A stretch of 64,000 nucleotides of DNA from JAGVJT01 sp964513205 (lineage in GTDB: Bacteria > Pseudomonadota > Gammaproteobacteria > Legionellales > Legionellaceae). The notes under the pieces were generated by a model. The model was given only the letters and a program-made list of their open reading frames with translations. It made no database searches and was not told the DNA's origin. Position numbers and translations under genes: made by a program. The stretch is taken from the NCBI GenBank assembly GCA_964513205.1, contig CAZELP010000005.1, positions 1-64,000 of the forward strand, read 5' to 3'. Shown piece after piece: positions 53,348 through 62,991 of the stretch. Each line of letters opens with the position of its first letter. Position 1 is the first letter of the stretch.

Positions 53348-54880
53348 TTAAACGCCACACTTTTTGGCTTCTATGCCCACTTTTTTGAATGCAGCTCGAA
53401 CATCTGCAATCGAGTAATCTAAATCTTCTGCAGACCATAACACGCCACAAGCCGCATCTTCATAACCACTCGTTGGAACCCAGTAATCCATGTTCGCTTT
53501 CAACACAACGTCAAAAGCTTTTTTGGTGTCCCAATTCGGAGTATTCGCAAGCAAATAGAAAAATCGATTATAGACACCACTGGCATAATGCACATCCAAT
53601 TCACTGTAATAATGATTTTTATTGTCAATTGATTTTCCATCAGAAGAAGGATTACGCATGTCTCTCAGTACTTTTTCTCGATCTTTAATTGCATCGTGAG
53701 CAATCGTCCAACTGTTTTTTCCATGCGCATAATATTCTGCCGCTTGTGCTGCCATATCGGAAAAAGATTCATTAATGGCACCCGACTGACCAATGTAGTA
53801 GAGATTGGAATGATGTTCTGTAAATCCATGGGCAATTTCATGAGCAGCCACACTCAATACGACCAATGGATACATCGCTTTTGCCCCATCACCAAAAGAC
53901 ATTTGCTGACCATCCCAAAATGCATTTTCATATGACTTTCCATAATGGACGCGCATAATCAGTGTTTTGGGATCCTCTTTTGTGCCACCCAGTGCATCCA
54001 GATGATACCAATCGGAAAAAAAATCATGTATCAAAGTCCCAATATACAAAGCATCGTTAATCGGTGAATACGCTTGATTGGTTTCATCGTAACCATCTTG
54101 ATTTTCACCCGTCCAGTAAGGACCTGTTTCAGCACAATCGAAACTCGCAATTGGACTTCGGCCAAAATATTGAGAATGCATGTCTTGAACCGTCACAAAC
54201 TGATTTTGCATCAAACAAATTGACTTCGATTCATTGCGAACCAAAGACAAAGGCGGCCTATCCTGACCGTACTGAATTTTTCCTATACGAGCATTTCCGC
54301 CAAACCCCAACCCATCGACTTTCATCAATGTTTTAATGGTGTCCCAAACTTTGTAAATTTTTCCTGTCTTTGCATCTACAATGAAGGCTAGTTTTTCTGG
54401 GCGAGAATGCTCATTGTGGTATGTTATTAAAATTTGATATGCCCAATGTGCCACTTCTTGTTCATCAATGTATATAATCGCTTGTACATTTTTTTTAGAA
54501 AAATTCGATTTTGGATAACGGGCATACACCTCATCTAAAATAGGCGATGCAGATTCGTATGAATCCGGCTTTTCACCCAGATCCTCTTCCAAATGCTGAT
54601 ACACCAGACCTTGGCTGTAATTTTTTCTTCCAAGTATTTCATGTTTGGCAATATAAGCTCCCCAAACAGGAACTCCCTGGTGATATTGTTGGTAACGTGT
54701 ATGGCGTGCACCATGTGCATCGAGATGCACTGAAAGTGTTGTGAGCTGATGCATAAGAAGCTCTTGCTGCTGAAGCGATGTGGCTTTTGAACGGCTGAAA
54801 ACTACTTTTTCTGCTGCGAACACAGCACTAGAAAGGTGCAATAAACACCCCATTGACGTCAGAATAAAAAAAGAACGCAT
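53348..54880 (-). CDS. M4-family zinc metalloprotease (ProA-like)
   Basis: I start at ATG 54880, preceded by AGGAGG at best spacing. The 510-residue preproprotein has a signal peptide (LHLSSAVFAAEK), an inhibitory FTP/PepSY propeptide (TRYQQYHQGVPVWGAYIAKH), and a thermolysin-type catalytic domain with HEIAH, and the third zinc ligand Glu in GAINESFSDMA. The downstream HYASGVYNRFFYLLA carries the catalytic-His region. It resembles the secreted ProA/Msp protease of Legionella (type II secretion). Divergent from aroQ, as I recall for Legionella genomes. Confidence 0.93.
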   Translation of the reverse strand: MRSFFILTSMGCLLHLSSAVFAAEKVVFSRSKATSLQQQELLMHQLTTLSVHLDAHGARHTRYQQYHQGVPVWGAYIAKHEILGRKNYSQGLVYQHLEEDLGEKPDSYESASPILDEVYARYPKSNFSKKNVQAIIYIDEQEVAHWAYQILITYHNEHSRPEKLAFIVDAKTGKIYKVWDTIKTLMKVDGLGFGGNARIGKIQYGQDRPPLSLVRNESKSICLMQNQFVTVQDMHSQYFGRSPIASFDCAETGPYWTGENQDGYDETNQAYSPINDALYIGTLIHDFFSDWYHLDALGGTKEDPKTLIMRVHYGKSYENAFWDGQQMSFGDGAKAMYPLVVLSVAAHEIAHGFTEHHSNLYYIGQSGAINESFSDMAAQAAEYYAHGKNSWTIAHDAIKDREKVLRDMRNPSSDGKSIDNKNHYYSELDVHYASGVYNRFFYLLANTPNWDTKKAFDVVLKANMDYWVPTSGYEDAACGVLWSAEDLDYSIADVRAAFKKVGIEAKKCGV

Positions 54881-54990
54881 GTTTCCTCCTGGATAATAAG
54901 TTGGACAAAATCCCGCACGATATCCTTGTGTGCAGGAGCGGAATATATAGCCAGAGATTATGCATAAAATCAAGAGATTTTTGCCCTGAG

Positions 54991-55018
54991 TTGTGTTTCA
55001 TCGCCTGGACATTATAAA
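54991..55018 (+). promoter_or_regulatory. Candidate promoter of aroQ-accB-accC-prmA
   Basis: TTGTGT (54991-54996) and TATAAA (55013-55018) are 16 bases apart, with the aroQ ATG 46 bases further on. The match is moderate. Confidence 0.4.
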
Positions 55019-55063
55019 AAAAATCAGGCAAAATCGATAATCCGTTTTTTTTGTTGACGTGGA

Positions 55064-55501
55064 ATGAAACAAGTTTTTCTTCTTCATGGCCCTAATTTAA
55101 ATTTATTGGGAACGCGCGAGCCTGAGCGCTATGGTGAAATATCCCTAGAAACGCTAAATGCGATGCTCACGGCACAGGCAGAAAAATCAGGCATTCGACT
55201 TTATACACAGCAAAGTCAATCAGAATCGACTCTCATCGAGCTCATTCATGAAGCAGGTATTAAAGCGATTGACTATATCATTTTTAATCCTGCGGCATAT
55301 ACACACACAAGTATTGCATTGAGAGACGCCCTGTTAGCCGTTCAGATCCCTTTTATAGAAGTGCATATTAGCAATCTTTATCAGAGAGAGTCTTTTAGAC
55401 AAAATTCTTACTTTTCTGATATTGCAGAAGGTATAATTCAAGGTTTTGGCACCGATGGTTACGTGCTTGCATTAGAAGCTGTTATTCGAAAACTAACTTA
55501 A
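55064..55501 (+). CDS. aroQ: 3-dehydroquinate dehydratase, type II
   Basis: The 145-residue protein has the type II signatures LHGPNLNLLGTREPERYG, ESTLIELIHEA, IIFNPAAYTHTSIALRDAL and EVHISNLYQRESFRQNS. The catalytic Tyr is in RYG and the His in EVHISN. It converts 3-dehydroquinate to 3-dehydroshikimate in the shikimate pathway. Fifteen bases before accB, the common gammaproteobacterial arrangement. Confidence 0.97.
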   Translation: MKQVFLLHGPNLNLLGTREPERYGEISLETLNAMLTAQAEKSGIRLYTQQSQSESTLIELIHEAGIKAIDYIIFNPAAYTHTSIALRDALLAVQIPFIEVHISNLYQRESFRQNSYFSDIAEGIIQGFGTDGYVLALEAVIRKLT

Positions 55502-55516
55502 GAGAACAACGATTTT

Positions 55517-56002
55517 ATGGACATTCGAAAGATTAAAAAATTAATAGAATTACTGGATGAGACCGGCATTGCTGAAATTGAGATTAAAGAAGGCGAAGAG
55601 TCTTTACGCCTAAGTCGCTATCCCGCAGCTGATCTGCATGCAAAACATTTTGCACCAGCACATCATCATGTGATTGCACATACGGCTCCAGCGCAACCCG
55701 CCATACAGCAAAATGCACCAGCACCTAAAGAAGAACGACCTCACACAGAAGCTCCACAGGCGATAGTTGGGCATCGAGTGCTATCTCCAATGGTGGGGAC
55801 AGTGTATATGGCCTCTTCGCCAGAAGCCGCACCCTTTGTTTCTGTGGGTCAAACAGTAAAAGTTGGAGACACACTTTGCATTATTGAAGCCATGAAAATG
55901 TTCAATGAAGTCGAGGCTGACCGAGCCGGTGTGATCAAGGCAATTTTGGTCAAAAATGGCGACCCCGTGGAATATGACGAAGCGCTTTTCATCATCGAAT
56001 AA
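55517..56002 (+). CDS. accB: Biotin carboxyl carrier protein of acetyl-CoA carboxylase
   Basis: The 161-residue protein has an N-terminal helical domain (DIRKIKKLIELLDETGIAEI), an Ala/Pro/His-rich linker (about 35-85) and a biotinyl domain with the biotin lysine in CIIEAMKMFNEVEAD. It carries CO2 between AccC and the transferase in fatty-acid synthesis. Twelve bases before accC. Confidence 0.97.
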   Translation: MDIRKIKKLIELLDETGIAEIEIKEGEESLRLSRYPAADLHAKHFAPAHHHVIAHTAPAQPAIQQNAPAPKEERPHTEAPQAIVGHRVLSPMVGTVYMASSPEAAPFVSVGQTVKVGDTLCIIEAMKMFNEVEADRAGVIKAILVKNGDPVEYDEALFIIE

Positions 56003-56014
56003 GGTTCATGATTT

Positions 56015-57358
56015 ATGTTAACAAAAATTTTGATCGCCAACCGAGGTGAGATTGCATTGCGCATATTGAGAGCGTGCAAAGAACTCGGTATTGCAACGGT
56101 TGCAGTGCACTCTGATGTCGATAAAGACTTATTGCATGTCAGACTTGCAGATGAAACGGTTTGTATCGGACCAGGCCCCTCTCAAAAAAGCTACCTTAAT
56201 ATCCCGGCTATCATTTCGGCAGCAGAAATCACGGATGCAGTTGGCATCCATCCAGGGTATGGTTTTTTATCTGAAAATGCTCACTTTGCAGAGATTGTCG
56301 AACAAAGCGGCTTTTGTTTTATCGGGCCACGCCCAGAGACAATTCGCCTGATGGGCGATAAAGTGTCCGCCATCTCAGCAATGAAAGCGGCAGGCGTGCC
56401 TTGTGTTCCTGGTTCTGATGGTCCTTTAGGTGACGATGAGGCGCATAATTTAAAACTCGCAGAAAAAATTGGCTATCCTGTTATTATCAAAGCGGCAGGC
56501 GGTGGCGGCGGTCGAGGAATGCGCGTTGTCAGAGAAGCGGCACATCTGATCAACGCTATTGCGTTGACACGCAGTGAAGCACAAGCCGCTTTCAATAACT
56601 CAATGGTGTACATGGAGAAGTTCTTAGAAAACCCCAGACACATTGAGTTTCAAGTATTGGGTGATGGAAAAGGCTACGCTGTTCATTTAGGTGAACGAGA
56701 TTGCTCCATGCAACGACGACATCAGAAAGTCATTGAAGAAGCAACAGCACCGGGTATTTCTACGGAACTTCGTAAAAAGATGGGCGACACCGTTGTGCGT
56801 GCCTGTGAACAACTACAATATCGGGGTGCTGGTACATTCGAGTTTCTGTATCAAGATGGCGCTTTTTATTTTATTGAGATGAATACTCGTATTCAAGTTG
56901 AACACCCGGTGACTGAACTGATTACGGGTGTCGATTTGATTAAAGAGCAAATCAAAATTGCCAGCGACTATCCACTCACGCTAAAACAAGAGGAAATTCA
57001 TTTCAAAGGGCACGCCATTGAATGTCGAATCAACGCAGAAGATCCGAAAACATTCATGCCATCTCCTGGTACAATTCGCTGGTTGCATCAACCCGGTGGA
57101 CCAGGAATCCGATTTGACTCACATTTGTACAACAGTTACACCGTTCCTCCTCATTACGACTCGATGATTGGAAAATTAATCAGCTACGGTGCAACTCGTC
57201 AGGATGCACTGGCCAAAATGCGCCATGCGTTGGACGAGATTGTCATTGAAGGCATCAAAACAAACATTGAGTTGCATCGTCGTATTCTAAATGACAAAGG
57301 TTTTATTCAGGGCGGAACCAATATTCACTACCTTGAAAAAATGTTAAAAGAGGAGTGA
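56015..57358 (+). CDS. accC: Biotin carboxylase subunit of acetyl-CoA carboxylase
   Basis: The 447-residue ATP-grasp enzyme has the typical length and motifs: ILIANRGEIALRILRACKEL, HPGYGFLSENA, KAAGGGGGRGMRVV, GERDCSMQRRHQKVIEEA, and FIEMNTRIQVEHPVTE with the catalytic residues. It carboxylates the biotin on AccB. Three bases separate its stop from the TTG start of prmA. Confidence 0.98.
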   Translation: MLTKILIANRGEIALRILRACKELGIATVAVHSDVDKDLLHVRLADETVCIGPGPSQKSYLNIPAIISAAEITDAVGIHPGYGFLSENAHFAEIVEQSGFCFIGPRPETIRLMGDKVSAISAMKAAGVPCVPGSDGPLGDDEAHNLKLAEKIGYPVIIKAAGGGGGRGMRVVREAAHLINAIALTRSEAQAAFNNSMVYMEKFLENPRHIEFQVLGDGKGYAVHLGERDCSMQRRHQKVIEEATAPGISTELRKKMGDTVVRACEQLQYRGAGTFEFLYQDGAFYFIEMNTRIQVEHPVTELITGVDLIKEQIKIASDYPLTLKQEEIHFKGHAIECRINAEDPKTFMPSPGTIRWLHQPGGPGIRFDSHLYNSYTVPPHYDSMIGKLISYGATRQDALAKMRHALDEIVIEGIKTNIELHRRILNDKGFIQGGTNIHYLEKMLKEE

Positions 57359-57361
57359 TTT

Positions 57362-58228
57362 TTGTACGAGTTACGTGTTTTACCCTGCCCTGAAAACATG
57401 GCAGACACATTATCAGAAGCGCTCGAAGAATTGGGCGCTTTATCTGTTTCTATGATGGATTATGAAGATCAGCCTATCCTTGAGCCCGGTGTCGGCGAAA
57501 CGCCTCTATGGAATCAGCTCATCTTAACCGCTCTTTTTGAAGAAAAAGAAACAGCAGAAAAAGCAAAGCAATATCTTCAAAAAGCACATGCCGAAATGGA
57601 ACAAACCTTAGAAGAGCTACCCGATCAAGATTGGGAGCGCGTTTGTTTGGAGCGTTTTCAGCCCATACAATTTGGTCATCGACTTTGGATTTGTCCCTCT
57701 TGGCTCAAACCACCTCAAGAAGAAGCGGTCAATCTTATTCTAGATCCAGGTCTGGCCTTTGGAACAGGCACACACAACACAACTGCATTGTGTCTAAAAT
57801 GGCTTGATGGTTATGATTTATCTCATCAAACATTAATCGACTATGGATGTGGCTCAGGTATTTTAGCACTCGCGGCGTTAAAACTTGGGGCAACCCATGC
57901 TTATGCAGTCGATATTGATGATCAAGCGTTACTTGCAACGGCCCAAAATCAAGCAATGAATCACATTTCTGATGATCAAATTAGCATATCACATCCAGAA
58001 AAACTCGAAACACCTGTCGACCTTATCTTAGCCAACATTTTATTAACACCTCTTCTGAGCCTTGAAAAAACGTTCTATCGATTGCTAAAACCCGAGGGAA
58101 AACTGATTGTCTCAGGTATTTTTGCGTCCCAAATAAACACATTAGAAAATGCCTACCAACAGCATTTTCGCGTAGAAAAATACGACATCAGTGATGAATG
58201 GGCTTTGATTGAATTTAGCCGCCTTTAA
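57362..58228 (+). CDS. prmA: Ribosomal protein L11 methyltransferase
   Basis: The 288-residue protein starts at TTG after GAGGAG inside the accC end. It has an N-terminal substrate-recognition domain and a methyltransferase domain with LDPGLAFGTGTHNTTALCLK, DYGCGSGILALAALKLGA and DLILANILLTPL. It trimethylates L11. The last gene of the aroQ-accB-accC-prmA run. Confidence 0.96.
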   Translation: MYELRVLPCPENMADTLSEALEELGALSVSMMDYEDQPILEPGVGETPLWNQLILTALFEEKETAEKAKQYLQKAHAEMEQTLEELPDQDWERVCLERFQPIQFGHRLWICPSWLKPPQEEAVNLILDPGLAFGTGTHNTTALCLKWLDGYDLSHQTLIDYGCGSGILALAALKLGATHAYAVDIDDQALLATAQNQAMNHISDDQISISHPEKLETPVDLILANILLTPLLSLEKTFYRLLKPEGKLIVSGIFASQINTLENAYQQHFRVEKYDISDEWALIEFSRL

Positions 58229-58249
58229 GCTAAGTGAACCATTGGTCAT

Positions 58250-59293
58250 TTAATTCGGTTTTAAGCTGTGCTGAAAACTTTTGCGAATGTCCTCAATATT
58301 ATTTTGGCGAAACTCTCGACTCGGCAAAGTTGCAACATCAGAAGAATGAGGGAATTTTTTATTAGAAAAATAATGATAACCACCGGTAAGTTTTACGATC
58401 ATGGCTTGTGCGTCTTCATAAGAAGTATCCAAATAGTCTATAGGAGTTTTTCCATCATCATCCTTTATGTTAATATCAGCGCCTTTATCTATTAATATTT
58501 GAATAAATTCAGCCTCATCTCCTCTTAAACAAGCAATGTGTAAAGCGGTCATCCCATTTGCCAAATGTTGTGCGTTGATATCTAATTGAGGACTGGCGAG
58601 TAAGCATTTTATAATCCCAAACTGGTTTTCAGCGTGAATGATTGTGTTGTACACATCATGTTCATCACGAGGCGGAACAATCGAATCATCACCAAAGTTT
58701 GACGCACTAGAATGATTCCATCCCTTGCTAACAGCCAATAATAAAGGATTATTACCGTAGACAGGGTTGTATTTATTAATATCTGCGCCTGCATGTATTA
58801 ACGTGCGTGCCCAAATCTCTTGAGTATTACTCACGCAATACATTAACGACGTATTCATCAACATTTTTTTAGGAGAGAATTCAGGATAATCCATGAAAGG
58901 TCTTATCTTTTGTAAAAATGTCGGCTCCATCTCAGCAAGCGCTCGTTCTATTTCTACAGGTAGATTAAATTTTTTAGAAGCAAATATTCCCCAAGACGTT
59001 GCTGCTTTCGTCCATCTTTCTAATAATTGATGAAAAGGACCTTGCGTAAGTAATAAGTTAGCTACTTTATCCGTGATGAATTCACTCATTTGTTGGAAAT
59101 TAAGTAAGTTATCATTAGAAAATGTCTTGCCATTTTTTCTCATGAGGTCAATACAACCAAGATAATCATGCCACGCTTGCTCATAACTAGCAGCTTTTCT
59201 TTTGTGAAATGCTTCATCTCCTATATGCGTCACATCATGTTGGAGCTGACTGTTTTTATCCAAAAACTCAAAAAACTCTTCTTTGGTTAGCAT
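58250..59293 (-). CDS. Ankyrin-repeat protein, effector candidate
   Basis: I start at ATG 59293, which follows AGGAAA; the frame stays open to 59320. The 347-residue protein has an N-terminal helical part (about 1-135) and then three to four ankyrin units: TSLMYCVSNTQEIWARTLIH with AGADIN, GNNPLLLAVSKG, and NGMTALHIACLRGDEAEFIQ with ILIDKGADINIKDDDGKTP. No signal peptide. Ankyrin proteins are common type IVB substrates in Legionella and Coxiella, but the function of this one is unknown. Confidence 0.85.
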   Translation of the reverse strand: MLTKEEFFEFLDKNSQLQHDVTHIGDEAFHKRKAASYEQAWHDYLGCIDLMRKNGKTFSNDNLLNFQQMSEFITDKVANLLLTQGPFHQLLERWTKAATSWGIFASKKFNLPVEIERALAEMEPTFLQKIRPFMDYPEFSPKKMLMNTSLMYCVSNTQEIWARTLIHAGADINKYNPVYGNNPLLLAVSKGWNHSSASNFGDDSIVPPRDEHDVYNTIIHAENQFGIIKCLLASPQLDINAQHLANGMTALHIACLRGDEAEFIQILIDKGADINIKDDDGKTPIDYLDTSYEDAQAMIVKLTGGYHYFSNKKFPHSSDVATLPSREFRQNNIEDIRKSFQHSLKPN

Positions 59294-59361
59294 ACATTTT
59301 CCTAGTTGTAACCTATACACTAATTATAGCCGAGCAATGCGGAATTCCTAAAGATGGGAGT

Positions 59362-61281
59362 CTAAACGGAACTTAAATCGGGAGAAAAATCGTCAAAATC
59401 GTCTCTTCCATCCACAGACCATCTTTCTTTTCTTGATTTTGATGAGATTTCTGCACTGGAAAGATTTTCTATTTGGGGATCCGATAAAAATTTTTTGTAT
59501 TTTTCTTCGTCAAATTTCACATCACAGAAAGGCGGCAGTGGCTGATATTTTTCAATTAAAGTCTTAGCAAAAAAACAAAGCAGCGCAAAGCCGACTACTG
59601 CAGCAATGCCGATTGGAGTCGGAATCAGAATGAATAAACCGATCGCCAATAAAGGAATAAACACGTCTCTGGCCATGTTAATCCACATCATTGTTTTTTG
59701 CCGCTCAATGACTTTGGACTCATATTCAGATCGATAAACTGTCTGCAGCATCAACAAATAGCATTGCTTCATCTGCAAGCTAGATTCGTGGGTTTGCTCG
59801 CCATCTTTAAGACTAATAAATCGATTGAAATAGTATGACAATTGCTCGTCAGCAAACCCAGACTTCACATTTTGTCCTTGATGAATGCTCAGAATATTTT
59901 GCCTGATTTTTTCCTCTTCCATATGTGAACGCATACGAGACATAGAAATAACACTTGTAATACAAATGCAAGCACCAACAAAACCAATCACAAGACCAAT
60001 GGGAGGAGCCACTATGGACGCAGGAATAATAAGAAAACTAAACATCATCACACCAGAAAAGAATAAAGTACTCAATCGACTCTGCCAGAAATACTCTTCT
60101 TTTCTCAAAGACCATTCATATTCTGATTTTTTATGAAGAGACACTAAAAAATCCAATTCCTCACGAATGAACTGATATTTTTTAGATAATTCCTCACGTT
60201 TTTTTAAATCATCCTCATTTTGTAATCTCAGGAGAAACTCTTGTTCTTTTGCATTCAATTGCATGATTTGATTCATCAATCGTTCTGAGTTTTTAAAATA
60301 CGCAGCTTCATCATTTTGGTATCGAAAATACGATAGCACAAGCTGGATAAGACGTGCGCCAACTGAAAAAACAGGTCCCCAAGGCCACACATCTAATAAG
60401 CCACTAAAACATAAAAAAGCAGCCAAATGCATGATGGATAAAAAAAACCAATTTAATAAAACAAAACGACGTTGACGAATCTGAGTTGTAAATTGTTGAA
60501 AAGGATTGACTGGACGACTGGTCGCTCGAGTCGCCCAAGCACCAGCAAACGTATTTTTTAAAACAAGGTAACACTCAATTGCCAAAGCAGTATTCACCAC
60601 CACAACATTGACCATCGATATTCCGCCGCCAATATCACGAAGGGTGCTAGATAACTCAGGCTTCATTGCATGTCCCATAGGCAACAGATTAAAAAAACAA
60701 GAGATAAAATTTCGACTCCACCCCATGTAGATATCTTTTCTGTCGATTTCAGTGACAAAGTTTTTTATCACTGATGTTTTTCCTGAACATAACTCAATCA
60801 TCAGATTGCCGATCATAGGCGCAAGACACCATGCGCCAAACCAAGTGGTTGCTTTGGTAGAATTGGACGTTAATGTTTGAAGTTGTAGACTGGGCGATGG
60901 GGGTAAAAGACTGGTATCGATTGCTTGCATCAATTTTTCGTAATGAGCACACTTCGATTTTTGTCTCTTCACATCATCCCAACGATACTCAATTTCATCT
61001 ATGCGCAATTGCAAAGAGGAAAAATAATGCGCACGAACCAACCGCCGCTTTAAATGTTCTTTTTGTGCTGGAAGTAGATAGGGAATTAAAGGCAAACTGA
61101 CCTGCGACAAATTTTCATCTATATTTTTCAAATGTCGAGCGAGAATGTCACGATGAGCATACGCTTCAGCAAGATCGTCTTGCGTAATCCCGTTCATCTG
61201 ATGAGCCCACTGGTCAAGCCTATTTAAGCCATCTTCATCTAATAAGCTGAGCACATCTACCGTATACAGATTTCCGATCAT
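59362..61281 (-). CDS. Multi-span membrane protein with central coiled coil, effector candidate
   Basis: I do not recognise this 639-residue protein. There are hydrophobic segments near residues 190-260, 280-330, 420-465 and 555-590, some helix pairs separated by short turns (IPASIVAPPIGLVIGFVGAC). Between them, at about 345-405, is a charged coiled coil (NAKEQEFLLRLQNEDDLKKR). The tail is Ser/Asp/Glu-rich. There is no Sec signal peptide. Hairpin-like membrane segments combined with coiled coils are seen in effectors that act on host membranes. Divergent from the patatin gene. Confidence 0.7.
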   Translation of the reverse strand: MIGNLYTVDVLSLLDEDGLNRLDQWAHQMNGITQDDLAEAYAHRDILARHLKNIDENLSQVSLPLIPYLLPAQKEHLKRRLVRAHYFSSLQLRIDEIEYRWDDVKRQKSKCAHYEKLMQAIDTSLLPPSPSLQLQTLTSNSTKATTWFGAWCLAPMIGNLMIELCSGKTSVIKNFVTEIDRKDIYMGWSRNFISCFFNLLPMGHAMKPELSSTLRDIGGGISMVNVVVVNTALAIECYLVLKNTFAGAWATRATSRPVNPFQQFTTQIRQRRFVLLNWFFLSIMHLAAFLCFSGLLDVWPWGPVFSVGARLIQLVLSYFRYQNDEAAYFKNSERLMNQIMQLNAKEQEFLLRLQNEDDLKKREELSKKYQFIREELDFLVSLHKKSEYEWSLRKEEYFWQSRLSTLFFSGVMMFSFLIIPASIVAPPIGLVIGFVGACICITSVISMSRMRSHMEEEKIRQNILSIHQGQNVKSGFADEQLSYYFNRFISLKDGEQTHESSLQMKQCYLLMLQTVYRSEYESKVIERQKTMMWINMARDVFIPLLAIGLFILIPTPIGIAAVVGFALLCFFAKTLIEKYQPLPPFCDVKFDEEKYKKFLSDPQIENLSSAEISSKSRKERWSVDGRDDFDDFSPDLSSV

Positions 61282-61545
61282 TACATACTCAAAAAAACCC
61301 GATATCTCTTATTATAGGCTAAATCAGATATAAAAATAAACTCAATGATCTTTTTGTAAGCAATAGTTGACAAATCAACAATCAACTGATAAAATTTAAA
61401 CACTAAAATCAAATATTTCACACATTGACGTACTATGTAAAAAGTGAATTGTTTAAGCTGAGTGGCGAACCAAAGACATTGATTGAGGTGTTGTAATGCA
61501 TCAGCTTTGGTGTCCTCTGCAACAATTGAGAAGAAATGAAAAAAT
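61282..61545. other. 264-bp divergent intergenic region
   Basis: Contains the patatin promoter and a leader of about 140 bases. A short out-of-frame ATG at 61536 precedes the patatin ATG by ten bases. No gene or repeat seen. Confidence 0.5.
61367..61395 (+). promoter_or_regulatory. Sigma-70 promoter of the patatin gene
   Basis: TTGACA (61367-61372) and TAAAAT (61390-61395) are exactly 17 bases apart. The start codon lies about 150 bases downstream, so the leader is long. Confidence 0.6.
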
Positions 61546-62979
61546 ATGGAAAAACAAAAGATTGAACGCCTTGTGTTTAGTGGTGGTGGAGCAAGAGGAG
61601 TTCTCTATATAGGAGCATACGCTGCCATGCATGAAACACATCTATTCGATAGTGTCACGCATGTTTCCGGAACATCAGCAGGTGCCCTAACAGCAGCTTT
61701 TATATCAGCAGGCATGTCTCCTCAAAGTCTTAAATTAAAATTATCTACAATGCATTTTAAGAAATTTCTAGGAGAAAAAAACAGTATTTTTCAGACTGAA
61801 AGAGATGCTGCTCCTTTGTATGAGTTTCTTAAAGAAAATATTCGAAAGAGTATTAAAAATCGTTTAACAAGTCTGCAAAGCACGGAGCAACTCAAGCCAA
61901 AATCCCAGATAATTTATGATAGATTATCAAACAATTCGGCTTCACAACTCATTACCTTCAATGATATCCACCATCTCTATCTTGAATATCCTGAATATTT
62001 CAAGGAACTTACCGTGACAGCGGTGCACGCGCAAGGCGGAGCATTACAATTGTTCAATCATATAGAAACTCCAGATGTAGAAATCGCGCTCGCATGCAAA
62101 GCTTCTTCGTCCATACCTGGCTTGCTCAAACCAGTAATGATTAATAACAAGCTTTACTATGATGGGGGAACTTACGATAACATTCCAACAGAAGCTTTTG
62201 ATGCAGTTCCCAATAAAGGCTATCAAAACAATAAACCTCAAAACACTTTAGTGTTTGCTTTCATCGAAGAGTCACCAAGAAAAAAATCAATCTTTGCCAT
62301 CCTGCTGTCTTGGTTTGATTGGGAAAATCCATTCGACTGGAGAGCCTTTTTTATTAATCCTGGGGTTTTTAATGCCTTATATGGCTCTCGAGCTGATGAG
62401 GTTAACCCAGATCGCGCAAAACCTCAGTTATTTAAGCCGAGCAGAATTGAGCAATTTTCTAGAAATTATGGCCTGCGTGTGCTCACAGCATTGAATCTTG
62501 CAAAAATTAATTTACATTATAAACAGACAGAGAAAAATGAGGCTAGACTTCAAACCATTCGCAAGAAGTATCCTTTACGCACGGTCGGATTAAATGTGGG
62601 AAACCTCTACGCAGTAGATTTTGATAGAGCAACGAAAGAACGAGACTTTCTGATAACCTCTGGCTATTTAGACACCATGGATATGATTCATCACCATCAA
62701 CTGTCTTCATCTGATGAAAATGTCTTTTACAGTGATGTCGTTTCTAGTTTTATAAATCAATATCGCGTTGCGCTTGAGCGCTCGGGGAAAAAAATTGCTC
62801 ATGATCCATTATTAGCCCATATTGATACACTAAATACTGACTTGTCAAAATATCAATATATAAGAGATAAAATGACGCAACAGCCTAAATCAGTGGCAGC
62901 ACACGCGTTGAAAGAAGTGATATCCGATAGATTAAATTTCCATTCAAATCATGCTTTGATTGATTTTCTTCAACCCTGA
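61546..62979 (+). CDS. Patatin-like phospholipase
   Basis: The 477-residue protein has the full patatin catalytic set in the first 210 residues: the oxyanion loop FSGGGARGVLYIGAYAAM, the nucleophile Ser in GTSAGAL, and the Asp of the dyad in YYDGGTYDNIP. Residues 230-477 form a Lys-rich extension with no known domain. It probably hydrolyses phospholipids. The architecture (N-terminal patatin, long C-terminal part, no signal peptide) resembles the VipD-type Legionella effectors, though I see no Rab-binding motif. The ribosome site is weak (GAGAAG) at 13 bases. Confidence 0.88.
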   Translation: MEKQKIERLVFSGGGARGVLYIGAYAAMHETHLFDSVTHVSGTSAGALTAAFISAGMSPQSLKLKLSTMHFKKFLGEKNSIFQTERDAAPLYEFLKENIRKSIKNRLTSLQSTEQLKPKSQIIYDRLSNNSASQLITFNDIHHLYLEYPEYFKELTVTAVHAQGGALQLFNHIETPDVEIALACKASSSIPGLLKPVMINNKLYYDGGTYDNIPTEAFDAVPNKGYQNNKPQNTLVFAFIEESPRKKSIFAILLSWFDWENPFDWRAFFINPGVFNALYGSRADEVNPDRAKPQLFKPSRIEQFSRNYGLRVLTALNLAKINLHYKQTEKNEARLQTIRKKYPLRTVGLNVGNLYAVDFDRATKERDFLITSGYLDTMDMIHHHQLSSSDENVFYSDVVSSFINQYRVALERSGKKIAHDPLLAHIDTLNTDLSKYQYIRDKMTQQPKSVAAHALKEVISDRLNFHSNHALIDFLQP

Positions 62980-62991
62980 TACCAAAAACCA

